DNA of 64,000 nucleotides from Flavobacterium sp. N502540 (lineage in GTDB: Bacteria > Bacteroidota > Bacteroidia > Flavobacteriales > Flavobacteriaceae). The translations under genes and the position numbers were made by a program. The notes beneath the pieces were generated by a model, which searched no databases, was not told the DNA's origin, and saw only the letters and a program-made list of their open reading frames with translations. Positions 1-7,566 of this stretch are shown here, in pieces. Position 1 is the first letter of the stretch; each line of letters opens with the position of its first letter. The stretch is taken from assembly GCF_025947365.1 (NCBI RefSeq), contig NZ_CP110012.1, positions 2,108,001 to 2,172,000 of the forward strand, given 5' to 3'.

Positions 1-579
1 GCAAAAGATAATTTGAATAATAAATTGTTGTTTTTTACAATTGATCCCAACGTTGTGAACAACAGTTCGAATACTTTTTTTGTAGTAGTTTTAAGTCCGC
101 TTATTGGTTTGTTGTGGATATGGTTAGGGAAACGGAAAATTGAACCGAATACTTTAATTAAATTCGGAATTGGGTTTTTATTCCTGGCAGCTTCTTTTTA
201 CATCTTCTATCTGACCAAATTCTTTGCTGATGCTAATGGAATTGCTTCATTGAATGTCTTTACGTTTGCTTATCTGATAACCACTATTGGGGAGCTTTGT
301 CTGGGGCCAATCGGAATGTCAATCATTACCAAATTATCTCCAAAAAGATTATTCGGAATGATGATGGGGTTGTGGTTCCTGGCAAGTGCTTTTGGACAGT
401 TGGCTGCGGGTAAACTGGGAGCCGAGATTTCCAGATCAAATACCGGCGACACCTTGATTTCTAAATTGCAATCGTATACAGAAGGTTACTATCAACTGGC
501 TATTTATTCGCTAGTTGCGGGCTTGATATTATTAGCAATTTCGCCAATTATTAGAAAATTAATGCAAGAAGTAAAATAG
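1..579 (+). CDS. POT-family peptide transporter (MFS), C-terminal part
   Basis: Cut by the window edge. The reading frame is open from base 1 with no stop, so this is the last ~192 residues of a longer protein, although a TTG codon occurs at 13. Four or five hydrophobic segments end in a short basic cytoplasmic tail. The stretch GELCLGPIGMSIITKLSP followed by MMMGLWFLASAFGQLAAG is typical of the C-terminal half of proton-dependent oligopeptide transporters, inner-membrane symporters of di- and tripeptides. The substrate cannot be settled because the N-terminal ExxER-type motif lies outside the window. Family assignment is fairly sure; I see no terminator in the 53 bases before the next gene. 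Confidence 0.85.
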   Translation, partial: AKDNLNNKLLFFTIDPNVVNNSSNTFFVVVLSPLIGLLWIWLGKRKIEPNTLIKFGIGFLFLAASFYIFYLTKFFADANGIASLNVFTFAYLITTIGELCLGPIGMSIITKLSPKRLFGMMMGLWFLASAFGQLAAGKLGAEISRSNTGDTLISKLQSYTEGYYQLAIYSLVAGLILLAISPIIRKLMQEVK

Positions 580-587
580 ACGACATT

Positions 588-614
588 TTGCGATTCTTTT
601 TTTGTTTAAATTTG
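588..614 (+). promoter_or_regulatory. Bacteroidetes-type promoter for the thioredoxin gene at 633
   Basis: TTG at 588-590 (within TTTTG) and a perfect TAAATTTG (TAnnTTTG) at 607-614 are separated by 16 bases, slightly shorter than usual. The start codon follows 18 bases later. It overlaps nothing coding, because the transporter stops at 579. Confidence 0.5.
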
Positions 615-632
615 TGTGTAAAATAAAAGGAT

Positions 633-1100
633 ATGAAAAAAATATTTTTAATAACGCTTTTTTTAGCGGGAGCATTTGTAACGCAGGCACAAGAGTTAAA
701 ATGGTATACGGATGTTAAAGAAGCGATCACTGTTAGTAATAAAGAGAAAAAACCTCTGTTAATGTTTTTTACCGGAAGTGACTGGTGTGGGTGGTGTATT
801 CGTTTGCAGAATGAGGTTTTAAAAACGGCTGAATTCAAAAAATGGGCGACCGAGAATGTGGTGTTGGTTGAGCTTGATTATCCAAGAAGAACACCTCAGA
901 CACCGGAGCTTAAAAATCAGAATAATGAATTACAGCAGGCATTTGGAATTCAGGGATTCCCGACTATTTATTTCACAAGCGCCGAGTCAAAAGACGGGAA
1001 AGTGAATTTTAAAGGATTGGGTCAGACAGGATATGTTGCCGGTGGTCCGACTGCCTGGTTAACAGTTGCTGAGGGAATTGTGCATCCTAAAAAATCGTAG
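633..1100 (+). CDS. Secreted thioredoxin-family protein with CGWC motif
   Basis: 155 residues. A signal peptide (about 1-20, ending in TQAQ) sends it to the periplasm. The thioredoxin fold follows, with the redox motif WCGWC (Cys52 and Cys55) and the cis-proline loop GFPT (Pro110). This resembles DUF255/thioredoxin_7-like periplasmic thioredoxins, which reduce or isomerise disulfides in envelope proteins. It has its own promoter and a strong terminator, so it is probably monocistronic. It heads a three-gene tandem family; the next two copies (1328 and 2052) are clearly related in sequence but lack the CxxC loop. The physiological partner is unknown. Confidence 0.88.
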   Translation: MKKIFLITLFLAGAFVTQAQELKWYTDVKEAITVSNKEKKPLLMFFTGSDWCGWCIRLQNEVLKTAEFKKWATENVVLVELDYPRRTPQTPELKNQNNELQQAFGIQGFPTIYFTSAESKDGKVNFKGLGQTGYVAGGPTAWLTVAEGIVHPKKS

Positions 1101-1131
1101 AGCAAACATTAAATTACAATTATAGTTAGAA

Positions 1132-1164
1132 AAACTCCTTGCCTTTTGGTAAGGAGTTTTTTTT
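1132..1164 (+). terminator. Rho-independent terminator after the CGWC thioredoxin
   Basis: A 12-bp stem (AAACTCCTTGCC with GGTAAGGAGTTT, one G-U pair) closes a TTTT loop and runs into a T-tract. Confidence 0.85.
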
Positions 1165-1266
1165 GTTTCGTAAGAAAAAGCAATAACTAAATTTTACACT
1201 TATTGTGTATTTTGTAATTTATTTTGGTTAAAAAAATAGATAATATATTTTTTGTATTAATAAAAA

Positions 1267-1296
1267 TTGGAAAATTAAAATATTATGTTAATTTCG
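1267..1296 (+). promoter_or_regulatory. Promoter of the first CxxC-less thioredoxin paralogue
   Basis: TTG at 1267-1269, 19 bases, then TAATTTCG at 1289-1296 (one mismatch to TAnnTTTG). The segment TTATGTTAATTT is also found in front of the next paralogue, so the promoter was apparently duplicated with the gene. Confidence 0.55.
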
Positions 1297-1327
1297 TCTT
1301 AATATTCTAACCAAAAACCAATTTAAT

Positions 1328-1780
1328 ATGACCAAAAAAATACTTATCCTACTGTTTTTTTTAGGTTCAATTTTTATGCAGGCGCAGAATTTAGTTTGGA
1401 AAACAAATATGACGGATGCTATTGCGCTTAGTAATGAACAGAAAAAACCAATGTTAATTTTATTCACTGCCTCAGGTGTGCCGGAAAATCTTCAGAACGA
1501 AATTTTTAAAACTCCAGACTTTGCTGTTTGGTCTCGTGACAACGTTATTCTTGTAAAACTTGATTTGTCTGACAGTACAGCTGATGAAAGTGACAGAGAG
1601 CAAAAGATCAAATTGAAAAATGCTTTTGGAGTTGAGGACTTGCCTGAAGTTTGTTTTGCAAGTGCTTCGATTAGAAAAAATAAAACCACATTTAGCGCTT
1701 TAGGAAAAATCGCGTATAAACCGGGTGGTGCAAAAGCCTGGATTGCAGAGTCAAATGCAATTTTGCATTCAGGTGAGTAG
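1328..1780 (+). CDS. Thioredoxin-fold protein lacking CxxC (paralogue 2)
   Basis: 150 residues with a signal peptide ending MQAQ at about 20. It aligns along its length with the CGWC protein upstream: LVWKTNMTDAIALSNEQKKP matches the region before the active site, and the C-terminal KPGGAKAWIAE matches AGGPTAWLTVAE. The active-site loop is about three residues shorter: FTASGVPENLQNE replaces FTGSDWCGWCIRLQNE, so both catalytic cysteines are gone. The cis-proline (Pro106) remains and a lone Cys109 follows it. It cannot work as a dithiol oxidoreductase. A binding, chaperone or scaffold role is possible but is inference. Confidence 0.8.
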   Translation: MTKKILILLFFLGSIFMQAQNLVWKTNMTDAIALSNEQKKPMLILFTASGVPENLQNEIFKTPDFAVWSRDNVILVKLDLSDSTADESDREQKIKLKNAFGVEDLPEVCFASASIRKNKTTFSALGKIAYKPGGAKAWIAESNAILHSGE

Positions 1781-1816
1781 TAAGATTTAAATTAAGTTTC
1801 TTAGTTTAATTTGTAG

Positions 1817-1855
1817 ATTCCCTTTTTGCTCTTGGGTGAGAAGGGATTTTTTTTT
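1817..1855 (+). terminator. Probable terminator after paralogue 2
   Basis: A short TCCCTT/AAGGGA stem with flanking A-T pairs is followed by a run of nine T. Confidence 0.65.
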
Positions 1856-1988
1856 GAACAGTTTATCCGGATAATCAGTGGTTTTGTCATTTAAAAGAGT
1901 ATATTTTTCTATTTTCTTAAAAATTCAAGACTTTATTAATGAATTTAAATTTATGCTGTTTTTTTAACTCATTTTATTTGATTTTCAC

Positions 1989-2018
1989 TTGTTTGGTGAA
2001 GATATTATGTTAATTTAG
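1989..2018 (+). promoter_or_regulatory. Promoter of the second CxxC-less thioredoxin paralogue
   Basis: TTG at 1989-1991, 19 bases, then TAATTTAG at 2011-2018. The surrounding bases (ATATTATGTTAATTT, then GTC) nearly match the promoter at 1267-1296. Confidence 0.55.
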
Positions 2019-2051
2019 TCGCATTAACCTACTTAAAAAACCAATTTTAGT

Positions 2052-2498
2052 ATGAACCGAAAACTACTTATTTTATTACTTTTTTTAGGTTCGTTTGGCC
2101 TGCATTCGCAAAATTTGATTTGGAAGACAGATATGAATGATGCTATAATGGCGAGTGATTCACAAAAACGGCCCTTATTAATTTTTTTCACTGCTGCCGG
2201 AGTCTCGCAGAGAATCCAGAGTGAAATTTTTGTTACACCTGACTTTGCAGTATGGTCACGTGATAATGTCATTTTGGTAAAACTGGATATGTCAGATACA
2301 GAAGCGTCTGACATGGTAAAAGAGCAAAATGTCAAGTTAAAAAATGCCTTAGGTATTCAGGAACTTCCACAAGTATGTCTTTTAATGGCTTCCGTCCGAA
2401 AAGGTAAAACTACTTTTAATAACTTAGGTTTGGTTCCGTACAAGCAAGGTGGTGCAAAAGCATGGATTGCGGATGCAAATTTAATTTTGAATCCGTAA
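2052..2498 (+). CDS. Thioredoxin-fold protein lacking CxxC (paralogue 3)
   Basis: 148 residues with a signal peptide (about 1-20, ending LHSQ). It is closest to paralogue 2: both carry TPDFAVWSRDNVILVKLD and the GGAKAWIA block near the C-terminus. The active-site loop is FTAAGVSQRIQSE, again without cysteines and about three residues shorter than in the CGWC protein. Pro106 (cis-Pro position) and Cys109 are kept. Identical loop length and the shared post-Pro Cys in both degenerate copies suggest a constrained, functional non-redox family rather than decay. Function unknown. Confidence 0.8.
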   Translation: MNRKLLILLLFLGSFGLHSQNLIWKTDMNDAIMASDSQKRPLLIFFTAAGVSQRIQSEIFVTPDFAVWSRDNVILVKLDMSDTEASDMVKEQNVKLKNALGIQELPQVCLLMASVRKGKTTFNNLGLVPYKQGGAKAWIADANLILNP

Positions 2499-2550
2499 AT
2501 CTTGTCGAATTAAACGAGCTATTTTGTCTTTTCAGACTAAGTTTGATTTA

Positions 2551-4587
2551 TTAGTTTAAAGAATAAAATCCCTTTTCGGCTGTGGCATGAAAAGGGATGT
2601 TTTTTTTACAACAACTGCTTTTCCATATTTTTTGAATAGAGTAGGAATTCGATGCATCTGCAATTATAATTTTAGGATGCAGTTTTTGCAGAACGCGATC
2701 TAAATTGATTTTCGGGGATTGAATCAATAATAATATGTCAGGTGGAGAGCTGATTTTATAAACCCCGGAACTGTCAATCACTAAGATCTTTTTTCCATTA
2801 AAATAAAGCAGGTTTTTGATGCTCACAGTAGTGCTTAATTGACTAAAATCACTCGACAAATAAGAACTTAGAAGAGTTGCTTTCGAGGATTGAAGTAAAA
2901 GAGTATCATTTGAAAACACTTTGATACGACTTCCATTTCTTTGAGAAATTAAAGAGTTGTTTTTGGTATGATAAACGATCATTTCACGTTTGGTTCCGGT
3001 TTCTCTCCTGGTGTAAATCATAGAAATCTGAAATACTATAACTGAAATCAATACAGCGAAAGTTGTAGGGTAATTTTTTTTCTTACCCCAGATTATGGCA
3101 GAAATAATTAGAAAGTAAGAGGAGATAAGAAGACAGAAGTTGAAGCTAATGTTGCGAATAACAAACCACTCGAGCGATGCAATGTAGTGGATGGTATAGT
3201 TTAAGAGGAAAATACTTTTTTCAAATATCTCAGTAAGGACCATTGGAGGGGGATAAAAAACAGCAATTAGCAGTACTATGATTCCGGCAATCATGATGAA
3301 AGATAGTATAGGGATCACAACAATATTGGTAACAAAAAATAATCCCGGAAACTGGTGAAAATAGTACAAGCATAAAGGTAATGTGCCTATTTGGGCAGCG
3401 AAAGAAACAGTTAGTGCGTTCCAGAGGAATTTTGAGATTTTAAGCTTCGGAGACCAGATACTGTTTAAGAGAGGCTGTAGCCAAAGAATGAAAAACAAAG
3501 CAAGATAACTTAACTGGAAACCGACATCAAACAAAAAGTAAGGCTCGAAGAGTAGAATTAAAAACAAAGAGACAAGTAAAGTATGATACGTACTTCCTGT
3601 TCTTCTAAGATGGCTGCCAACAGCAAGAAAAGAAAACATGACAACAGAACGCAGTACTGACGGAGATAATCCTGAGATTACGGCAAAAAGCGCGAGAGAC
3701 AGCAGTATTGAAATCAATTTTAATAAAGAGCCCTTTCGCGTATTGGGAACAGGTTTTAAAATAAAACTAATGAACAGCATGATAAAACCAACATGAAGAC
3801 CTGAAACTGACAGAATATGCGTAGCACCTGAGAACTGATAATCCTGAATCAAATCATTTGAAATTTCTTGTCGTTGTCCCAATATAAGAGCAAGTGCAAC
3901 GTTCATTTCCGTTTGGTGAAAACCTGTCTTTTTTAGATTGTTATAAATTCTGGAGTGTAAACGTCCGCAGTAATACCAGATGTCTTTTTGAAGTTTTTTA
4001 TTAACCGCGATTTCTGTTTTATTGAGATAAAGCTGCGCATAAATCTGTTTATCTGAAAGGTATTTTTGGTAGTCAAACTGATTCGGGTTTTTATTCGCAC
4101 TAGTACGTTGTAAAATGGTTTTGACTCTTATTATACTTCCAATAATAATTGGGTTTTTAGCACTGTCCTTTTCTACATTTATAAGAATTTTTCCGGAATA
4201 ATCCCTGTTGTTGATCTTCTTTACCTGCACATAGTAGCGGTCGCAGTATGTGTTGCTTTTTAGTTTTTCGCGAACCACAAAAGTTATCGTTTGAGGAGAG
4301 CTAAAAACTTCTTTACAATGGGTATAGTTGGATTCTTGCAGCGATTCTGTATGTAGTAAAAGTGTTGCAATGCCAATAAAGAAAGAAATGAAAGAGATAC
4401 TGATTCCAGAATATACACTTTGCTTGTTATTCTTTTGAAGAGAAGAGTAAACAAGTAAAAAGGCAATAAAACCAAGAACAAAAACGGAAGTTATGACCGT
4501 GAATTTTGGCGGGTAATAATAAGCAGCCAAAATGCCGCAGCTAAACCAAATGGTAATTTTAGTTAAAGGAAAATCTAATACTTTCAT
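2551..4587 (-). CDS. comEC: ComEC/Rec2-family DNA-uptake channel protein
   Basis: 678 residues. The N-terminal part has hydrophobic segments and a DUF4131-like soluble domain (about 80-200). The competence domain follows, marked by GATHILSVSGLHVGF (about 255-270) and many transmembrane helices up to about 520. ComEC proteins form the inner-membrane pore for single-stranded DNA during transformation. The last ~140 residues occupy the place of the metallo-beta-lactamase-like domain but show no HxHxDH motif, so that domain looks degenerate. It is the last gene of the surE-lpxB run. Its final codons overlap the terminator of the plus-strand neighbour. Confidence 0.9.
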   Translation of the reverse strand: MKVLDFPLTKITIWFSCGILAAYYYPPKFTVITSVFVLGFIAFLLVYSSLQKNNKQSVYSGISISFISFFIGIATLLLHTESLQESNYTHCKEVFSSPQTITFVVREKLKSNTYCDRYYVQVKKINNRDYSGKILINVEKDSAKNPIIIGSIIRVKTILQRTSANKNPNQFDYQKYLSDKQIYAQLYLNKTEIAVNKKLQKDIWYYCGRLHSRIYNNLKKTGFHQTEMNVALALILGQRQEISNDLIQDYQFSGATHILSVSGLHVGFIMLFISFILKPVPNTRKGSLLKLISILLSLALFAVISGLSPSVLRSVVMFSFLAVGSHLRRTGSTYHTLLVSLFLILLFEPYFLFDVGFQLSYLALFFILWLQPLLNSIWSPKLKISKFLWNALTVSFAAQIGTLPLCLYYFHQFPGLFFVTNIVVIPILSFIMIAGIIVLLIAVFYPPPMVLTEIFEKSIFLLNYTIHYIASLEWFVIRNISFNFCLLISSYFLIISAIIWGKKKNYPTTFAVLISVIVFQISMIYTRRETGTKREMIVYHTKNNSLISQRNGSRIKVFSNDTLLLQSSKATLLSSYLSSDFSQLSTTVSIKNLLYFNGKKILVIDSSGVYKISSPPDILLLIQSPKINLDRVLQKLHPKIIIADASNSYSIQKIWKSSCCKKNIPFHATAEKGFYSLN
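2568..2607 (+). terminator. Terminator of paralogue 3 embedded in the comEC 3' end
   Basis: A perfect 10-bp stem (ATCCCTTTTC / GAAAAGGGAT, 2568-2577 and 2589-2598) is followed by eight T. The whole hairpin lies inside the last comEC codons on the opposite strand. Confidence 0.75.
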
Positions 4588-4635
4588 GAGTCAAAAGTAT
4601 TAAATTTTGTAAGAAAAAGAATATGATTTATCTAG

Positions 4636-5121
4636 TTATTCTATTACCCTGTTGATTTGAGCAAATGAATTTTGATAATAGGATTCTTTAGTGGATGAAA
4701 TAATGACTCCCTTTGAGGTAGAAGAATGCACAAATTTGATTTCATCTGATTTTACTTCTACAATAAGCCCAACATGATTAATCTGCTTACTCCTGTTTGT
4801 TTTAAAAAAAATCAAATCCCCTTTTTGGGCGTCATTAAATTTAATGATTCTTCCCACCTTAGCCTGCTCAAAAGAGTTTCGCGGTAGTTTTATATTTTCC
4901 GACTCAAAAGTGGTAAACACTAATCCGGAGCAGTCATAACCGCTTTTTGTAGTGCCTCCGGCTTTGTATCGCACCCCAATATTGTCTGTTGCGTGTTCGA
5001 TTAAATGCGTAACCGTATATCTGTTTTCCCGCTTTGATTCTTTGTTGCCCACCGCAGTTGAAGCCGATTTACAGGAAGCAAAAAGGACAGTGACGAGTAT
5101 TAAATAATAGATTCTTTTCAA
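4636..5121 (-). CDS. NlpC/P60 (C40) cell-wall peptidase lipoprotein
   Basis: 161 residues. A lipoprotein signal ends in the lipobox LFASC with the lipidated Cys17. The C40 peptidase domain spans about 35-158: catalytic Cys64 in GYDCSGLVF, His116 in INHVGLIV and His132 in FVHSS. Such enzymes cleave gamma-D-glutamyl-diaminopimelate bonds in peptidoglycan stem peptides and act on the periplasmic side of a membrane. It lies between lpxB (12 bases away) and comEC in the same direction and is probably co-transcribed. The exact bond cleaved is not shown by sequence. Confidence 0.88.
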   Translation of the reverse strand: MKRIYYLILVTVLFASCKSASTAVGNKESKRENRYTVTHLIEHATDNIGVRYKAGGTTKSGYDCSGLVFTTFESENIKLPRNSFEQAKVGRIIKFNDAQKGDLIFFKTNRSKQINHVGLIVEVKSDEIKFVHSSTSKGVIISSTKESYYQNSFAQINRVIE

Positions 5122-5133
5122 AGCAGGAAAGTT

Positions 5134-6252
5134 TTAAACGTGTTTTAAATCAGCTACAATAAGCTTTGCTGTTTTTTTACTGGCTCCGACACCTCCCAGT
5201 TTTTGCTCTAAGATGTCATAATTCTTTAATAATTTTTCGCGATAGTCAGAAGTCAGTAATTTTTGTAATTCTTCTTTAATTCGTTTCGTATTACATTCAC
5301 TCTGAATTAATTCTGTAACCACTTCTTCATCCATGATTAAATTGACAAGTGAAATGTATTTTAGCGTGATAATGCGCTTGGCAATTTGATAGGAAATAGC
5401 ACTTCCTTTGTAGCAGACTACTTCAGGGACTTTAAAAAGAGCCGTTTCCAATGTCGCGGTTCCGGATGTTACCAGAGCTGCGGTTGAAGATCGTAACAAA
5501 TCATACGTTTTGTTCGATACAAATTTGATGTTTTTATTGCTGATGAATTGCTGATAAAACTCAAAATCCTGACTTGGAGCACCGGCAATTACAAATTCAT
5601 AATCCTGAAAATCATCCACCACACTTAGCATCACACTCAGCATTTTTGTGATTTCCTGTTGACGGCTTCCGGGTAAAACCGCAATAATAGGTTTTTCTCC
5701 CAGTTGGTTTTCTTTTCTGAAGGTTGTTTCGTCAAAAGAAGGCTGATTCTGAATAGCATCAATTAGAGGATGTCCTACAAAATCGACCGGAAAATGATGT
5801 TTGTCCTCGTAAAAGCTTTTTTCGAAAGGTAAAATCACAAACATCTTGTCAATATCATTTTTGATTGCCTTGATACGATTCTCTTTCCAGGCCCAGATTT
5901 GCGGCGAAATATAATAATGCGTTTTATAATGTAAAGCTTTGGCCCATTTTGCAATACGCATATTAAAACCGGGATAGTCTATAAAAATCAAAACATCAGG
6001 TTGAAATGCTGTGATATCCTTCTTGCAAATTTTAATATTGTTTAATATGGTTTTTAAATTGAAAAGAACTTCAACAAACCCCATGAAGGCTAGTTCGCGG
6101 TAATGTTTTACAAGAGTTCCGCCGGCTTTTTGCATTAAATCACCGCCCCAAAATCTAATTTCCGCCTGAGGATCTTCCTCATATAGGGCTTTCATTAAAT
6201 TAGAACCATGTAGATCTCCTGACGCTTCACCAGCTATTATGTAGTACTTCAT
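5134..6252 (-). CDS. lpxB: Lipid-A-disaccharide synthase
   Basis: 372 residues, normal length. It transfers 2,3-diacylglucosamine-1-phosphate (lipid X) onto UDP-diacylglucosamine in lipid A synthesis, at the inner face of the cytoplasmic membrane. The N-terminal signature AGEASGDLHG (7-16) and the mid-protein PGSRQQEI (about 195) are diagnostic for LpxB. The C-terminal part contains the GT-B nucleotide-binding region (VTSGTATLETAL). A TATCTTTG box (minus strand, 6309-6316) lies 57 bases upstream and may be a secondary -7 element, without a clear -33. Confidence 0.96.
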   Translation of the reverse strand: MKYYIIAGEASGDLHGSNLMKALYEEDPQAEIRFWGGDLMQKAGGTLVKHYRELAFMGFVEVLFNLKTILNNIKICKKDITAFQPDVLIFIDYPGFNMRIAKWAKALHYKTHYYISPQIWAWKENRIKAIKNDIDKMFVILPFEKSFYEDKHHFPVDFVGHPLIDAIQNQPSFDETTFRKENQLGEKPIIAVLPGSRQQEITKMLSVMLSVVDDFQDYEFVIAGAPSQDFEFYQQFISNKNIKFVSNKTYDLLRSSTAALVTSGTATLETALFKVPEVVCYKGSAISYQIAKRIITLKYISLVNLIMDEEVVTELIQSECNTKRIKEELQKLLTSDYREKLLKNYDILEQKLGGVGASKKTAKLIVADLKHV

Positions 6253-6320
6253 ATTGATTTTTTTGAAAGTGTGTTTCCAACCTTAAACGCAAAATAATTT
6301 TTGCAGCACAAAGATAAGAT

Positions 6321-6593
6321 TTAAATAAACAAAGTTGAAATCGCAAGAACAATGACCGCGAAAACAACACCTCTGGCCATCAATTCCCGGTTCGTTTTTA
6401 GAAAAATACCAAAAACGGCCAGATCTAAAACGGTACCGATTGTGATTACTTTTCCGAGATATCCTTGTTGCTTGATGGTTTGAATTCCCGTAAAAAAATC
6501 AAATTTGGTGAAAAACGAAACAAACAAAAAACTTCCAAGCAAAGCCGTGAAAATCCCAGTAACAAAGCCTATGGTAATGTCTTTTTTATTCAT
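6321..6593 (-). CDS. Small membrane protein between surE and lpxB
   Basis: 90 residues with three hydrophobic segments (about 7-28, 44-63 and 72-90) and a basic start MNKKD. No catalytic motif is seen and I do not recognise a named family. Its start overlaps the surE stop by 8 bases, which indicates translational coupling and supports the start. Its position with surE and lpxB suggests an envelope-related protein, but function is unknown. Confidence 0.75.
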   Translation of the reverse strand: MNKKDITIGFVTGIFTALLGSFLFVSFFTKFDFFTGIQTIKQQGYLGKVITIGTVLDLAVFGIFLKTNRELMARGVVFAVIVLAISTLFI

Positions 6594-7365
6594 TTAATTT
6601 CCAAGTATTAAGCTGCTGCATGGTATGATGAGCGGTCAGATCAAACTGTACCGGAACAATTGAAATGTATCCGTTTTCTAAAGCCCATTCATCAGTATCT
6701 TCCCCTTGATCTTCGTTTGTAAATTTTCCGGTAAGCCAGTAGTAATCCTTACCAAAAGGAGTTTGTCTTTTGTCAAACTTTTGAGAGTAGTAAGCTTTAG
6801 CCTGACGGCAGATTTTTACTCCCTTGATTTCTTCTTCTTTTAGTTTTGGGAAATTTACATTTAAAACCACACCCGGAGGAAGTTTGTTTTTCAAAGTTTC
6901 TAAGGTAATTTTTTTAACGAATGATTTGATCGGTTCAAAATCGGCATTCCAGTCAAAATCCAGTAAAGAAAACCCAATTGCCTGAATTCCTTCTATACCG
7001 GCCTCTACAGCAGCACTCATCGTACCTGAATAAATCACATTTATAGAAGAATTTGACCCGTGATTAATCCCTGAAACGCACAGATCCGGTTTTCTTTTTA
7101 AAATTTCATTGACGGCCAGTTTAACACAATCTACGGGAGTTCCTGAACAGCTATATTCCGTTACCGCATCTTCTTCTTTAGAAATTTTGTCAAGAAACAA
7201 AGTGTTGTTTATAGTAATGGCATGACCCATGGCGCTCTGAGGTTTATCCGGTGCTACTACTACGACTTCGCCAATAGTTTCCATCACACTGATTAAAGCT
7301 CTGATTCCGGGAGCTAAAATGCCATCATCATTCGTAACTAATATTAAGGGTTTCTCATTTTTCAT
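6586..7365 (-). CDS. surE: 5'/3'-nucleotidase SurE
   Basis: 259 residues, usual size. SurE is a metal-dependent cytosolic phosphatase acting on nucleoside 5'- and 3'-monophosphates. The N-terminal TNDDG (11-15) supplies the metal-binding aspartates; CSGTPVDCVK and VSGINHGSN are the conserved second and third motifs. It is first in the run surE / membrane protein / lpxB / NlpC / comEC. A TACATTTG -7 box lies at 7399-7406 (minus), 34 bases from the ATG, with a possible TTG 25 bases further, so the operon promoter is probably here. Confidence 0.96.
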   Translation of the reverse strand: MKNEKPLILVTNDDGILAPGIRALISVMETIGEVVVVAPDKPQSAMGHAITINNTLFLDKISKEEDAVTEYSCSGTPVDCVKLAVNEILKRKPDLCVSGINHGSNSSINVIYSGTMSAAVEAGIEGIQAIGFSLLDFDWNADFEPIKSFVKKITLETLKNKLPPGVVLNVNFPKLKEEEIKGVKICRQAKAYYSQKFDKRQTPFGKDYYWLTGKFTNEDQGEDTDEWALENGYISIVPVQFDLTAHHTMQQLNTWKLNE

Positions 7366-7471
7366 GCTAAAATCGTAAGGTTATATAAGGGTCTTAAGCA
7401 AATGTAGTGACAGATTTCGGTAGAAAACGAACAAAAAGTGCAAAATTTGTCAACTAATTTGAAGAAGATTT

Positions 7472-7499
7472 TTGCGCGTCAAACATTTTTATACCTTTA
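7472..7499 (+). promoter_or_regulatory. Promoter of the Prc protease gene
   Basis: TTG at 7472-7474 (in TTTTG), 17 bases, then TACCTTTA at 7492-7499 (one mismatch to TAnnTTTG). The ATG is 68 bases downstream. Confidence 0.5.
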
Positions 7500-7566
7500 A
7501 CAAAAAATTATAGCGGGCTTGGCTTTGTTGGCACAGTTTTTACCGTAACTTAGATTAAAAAATTTG

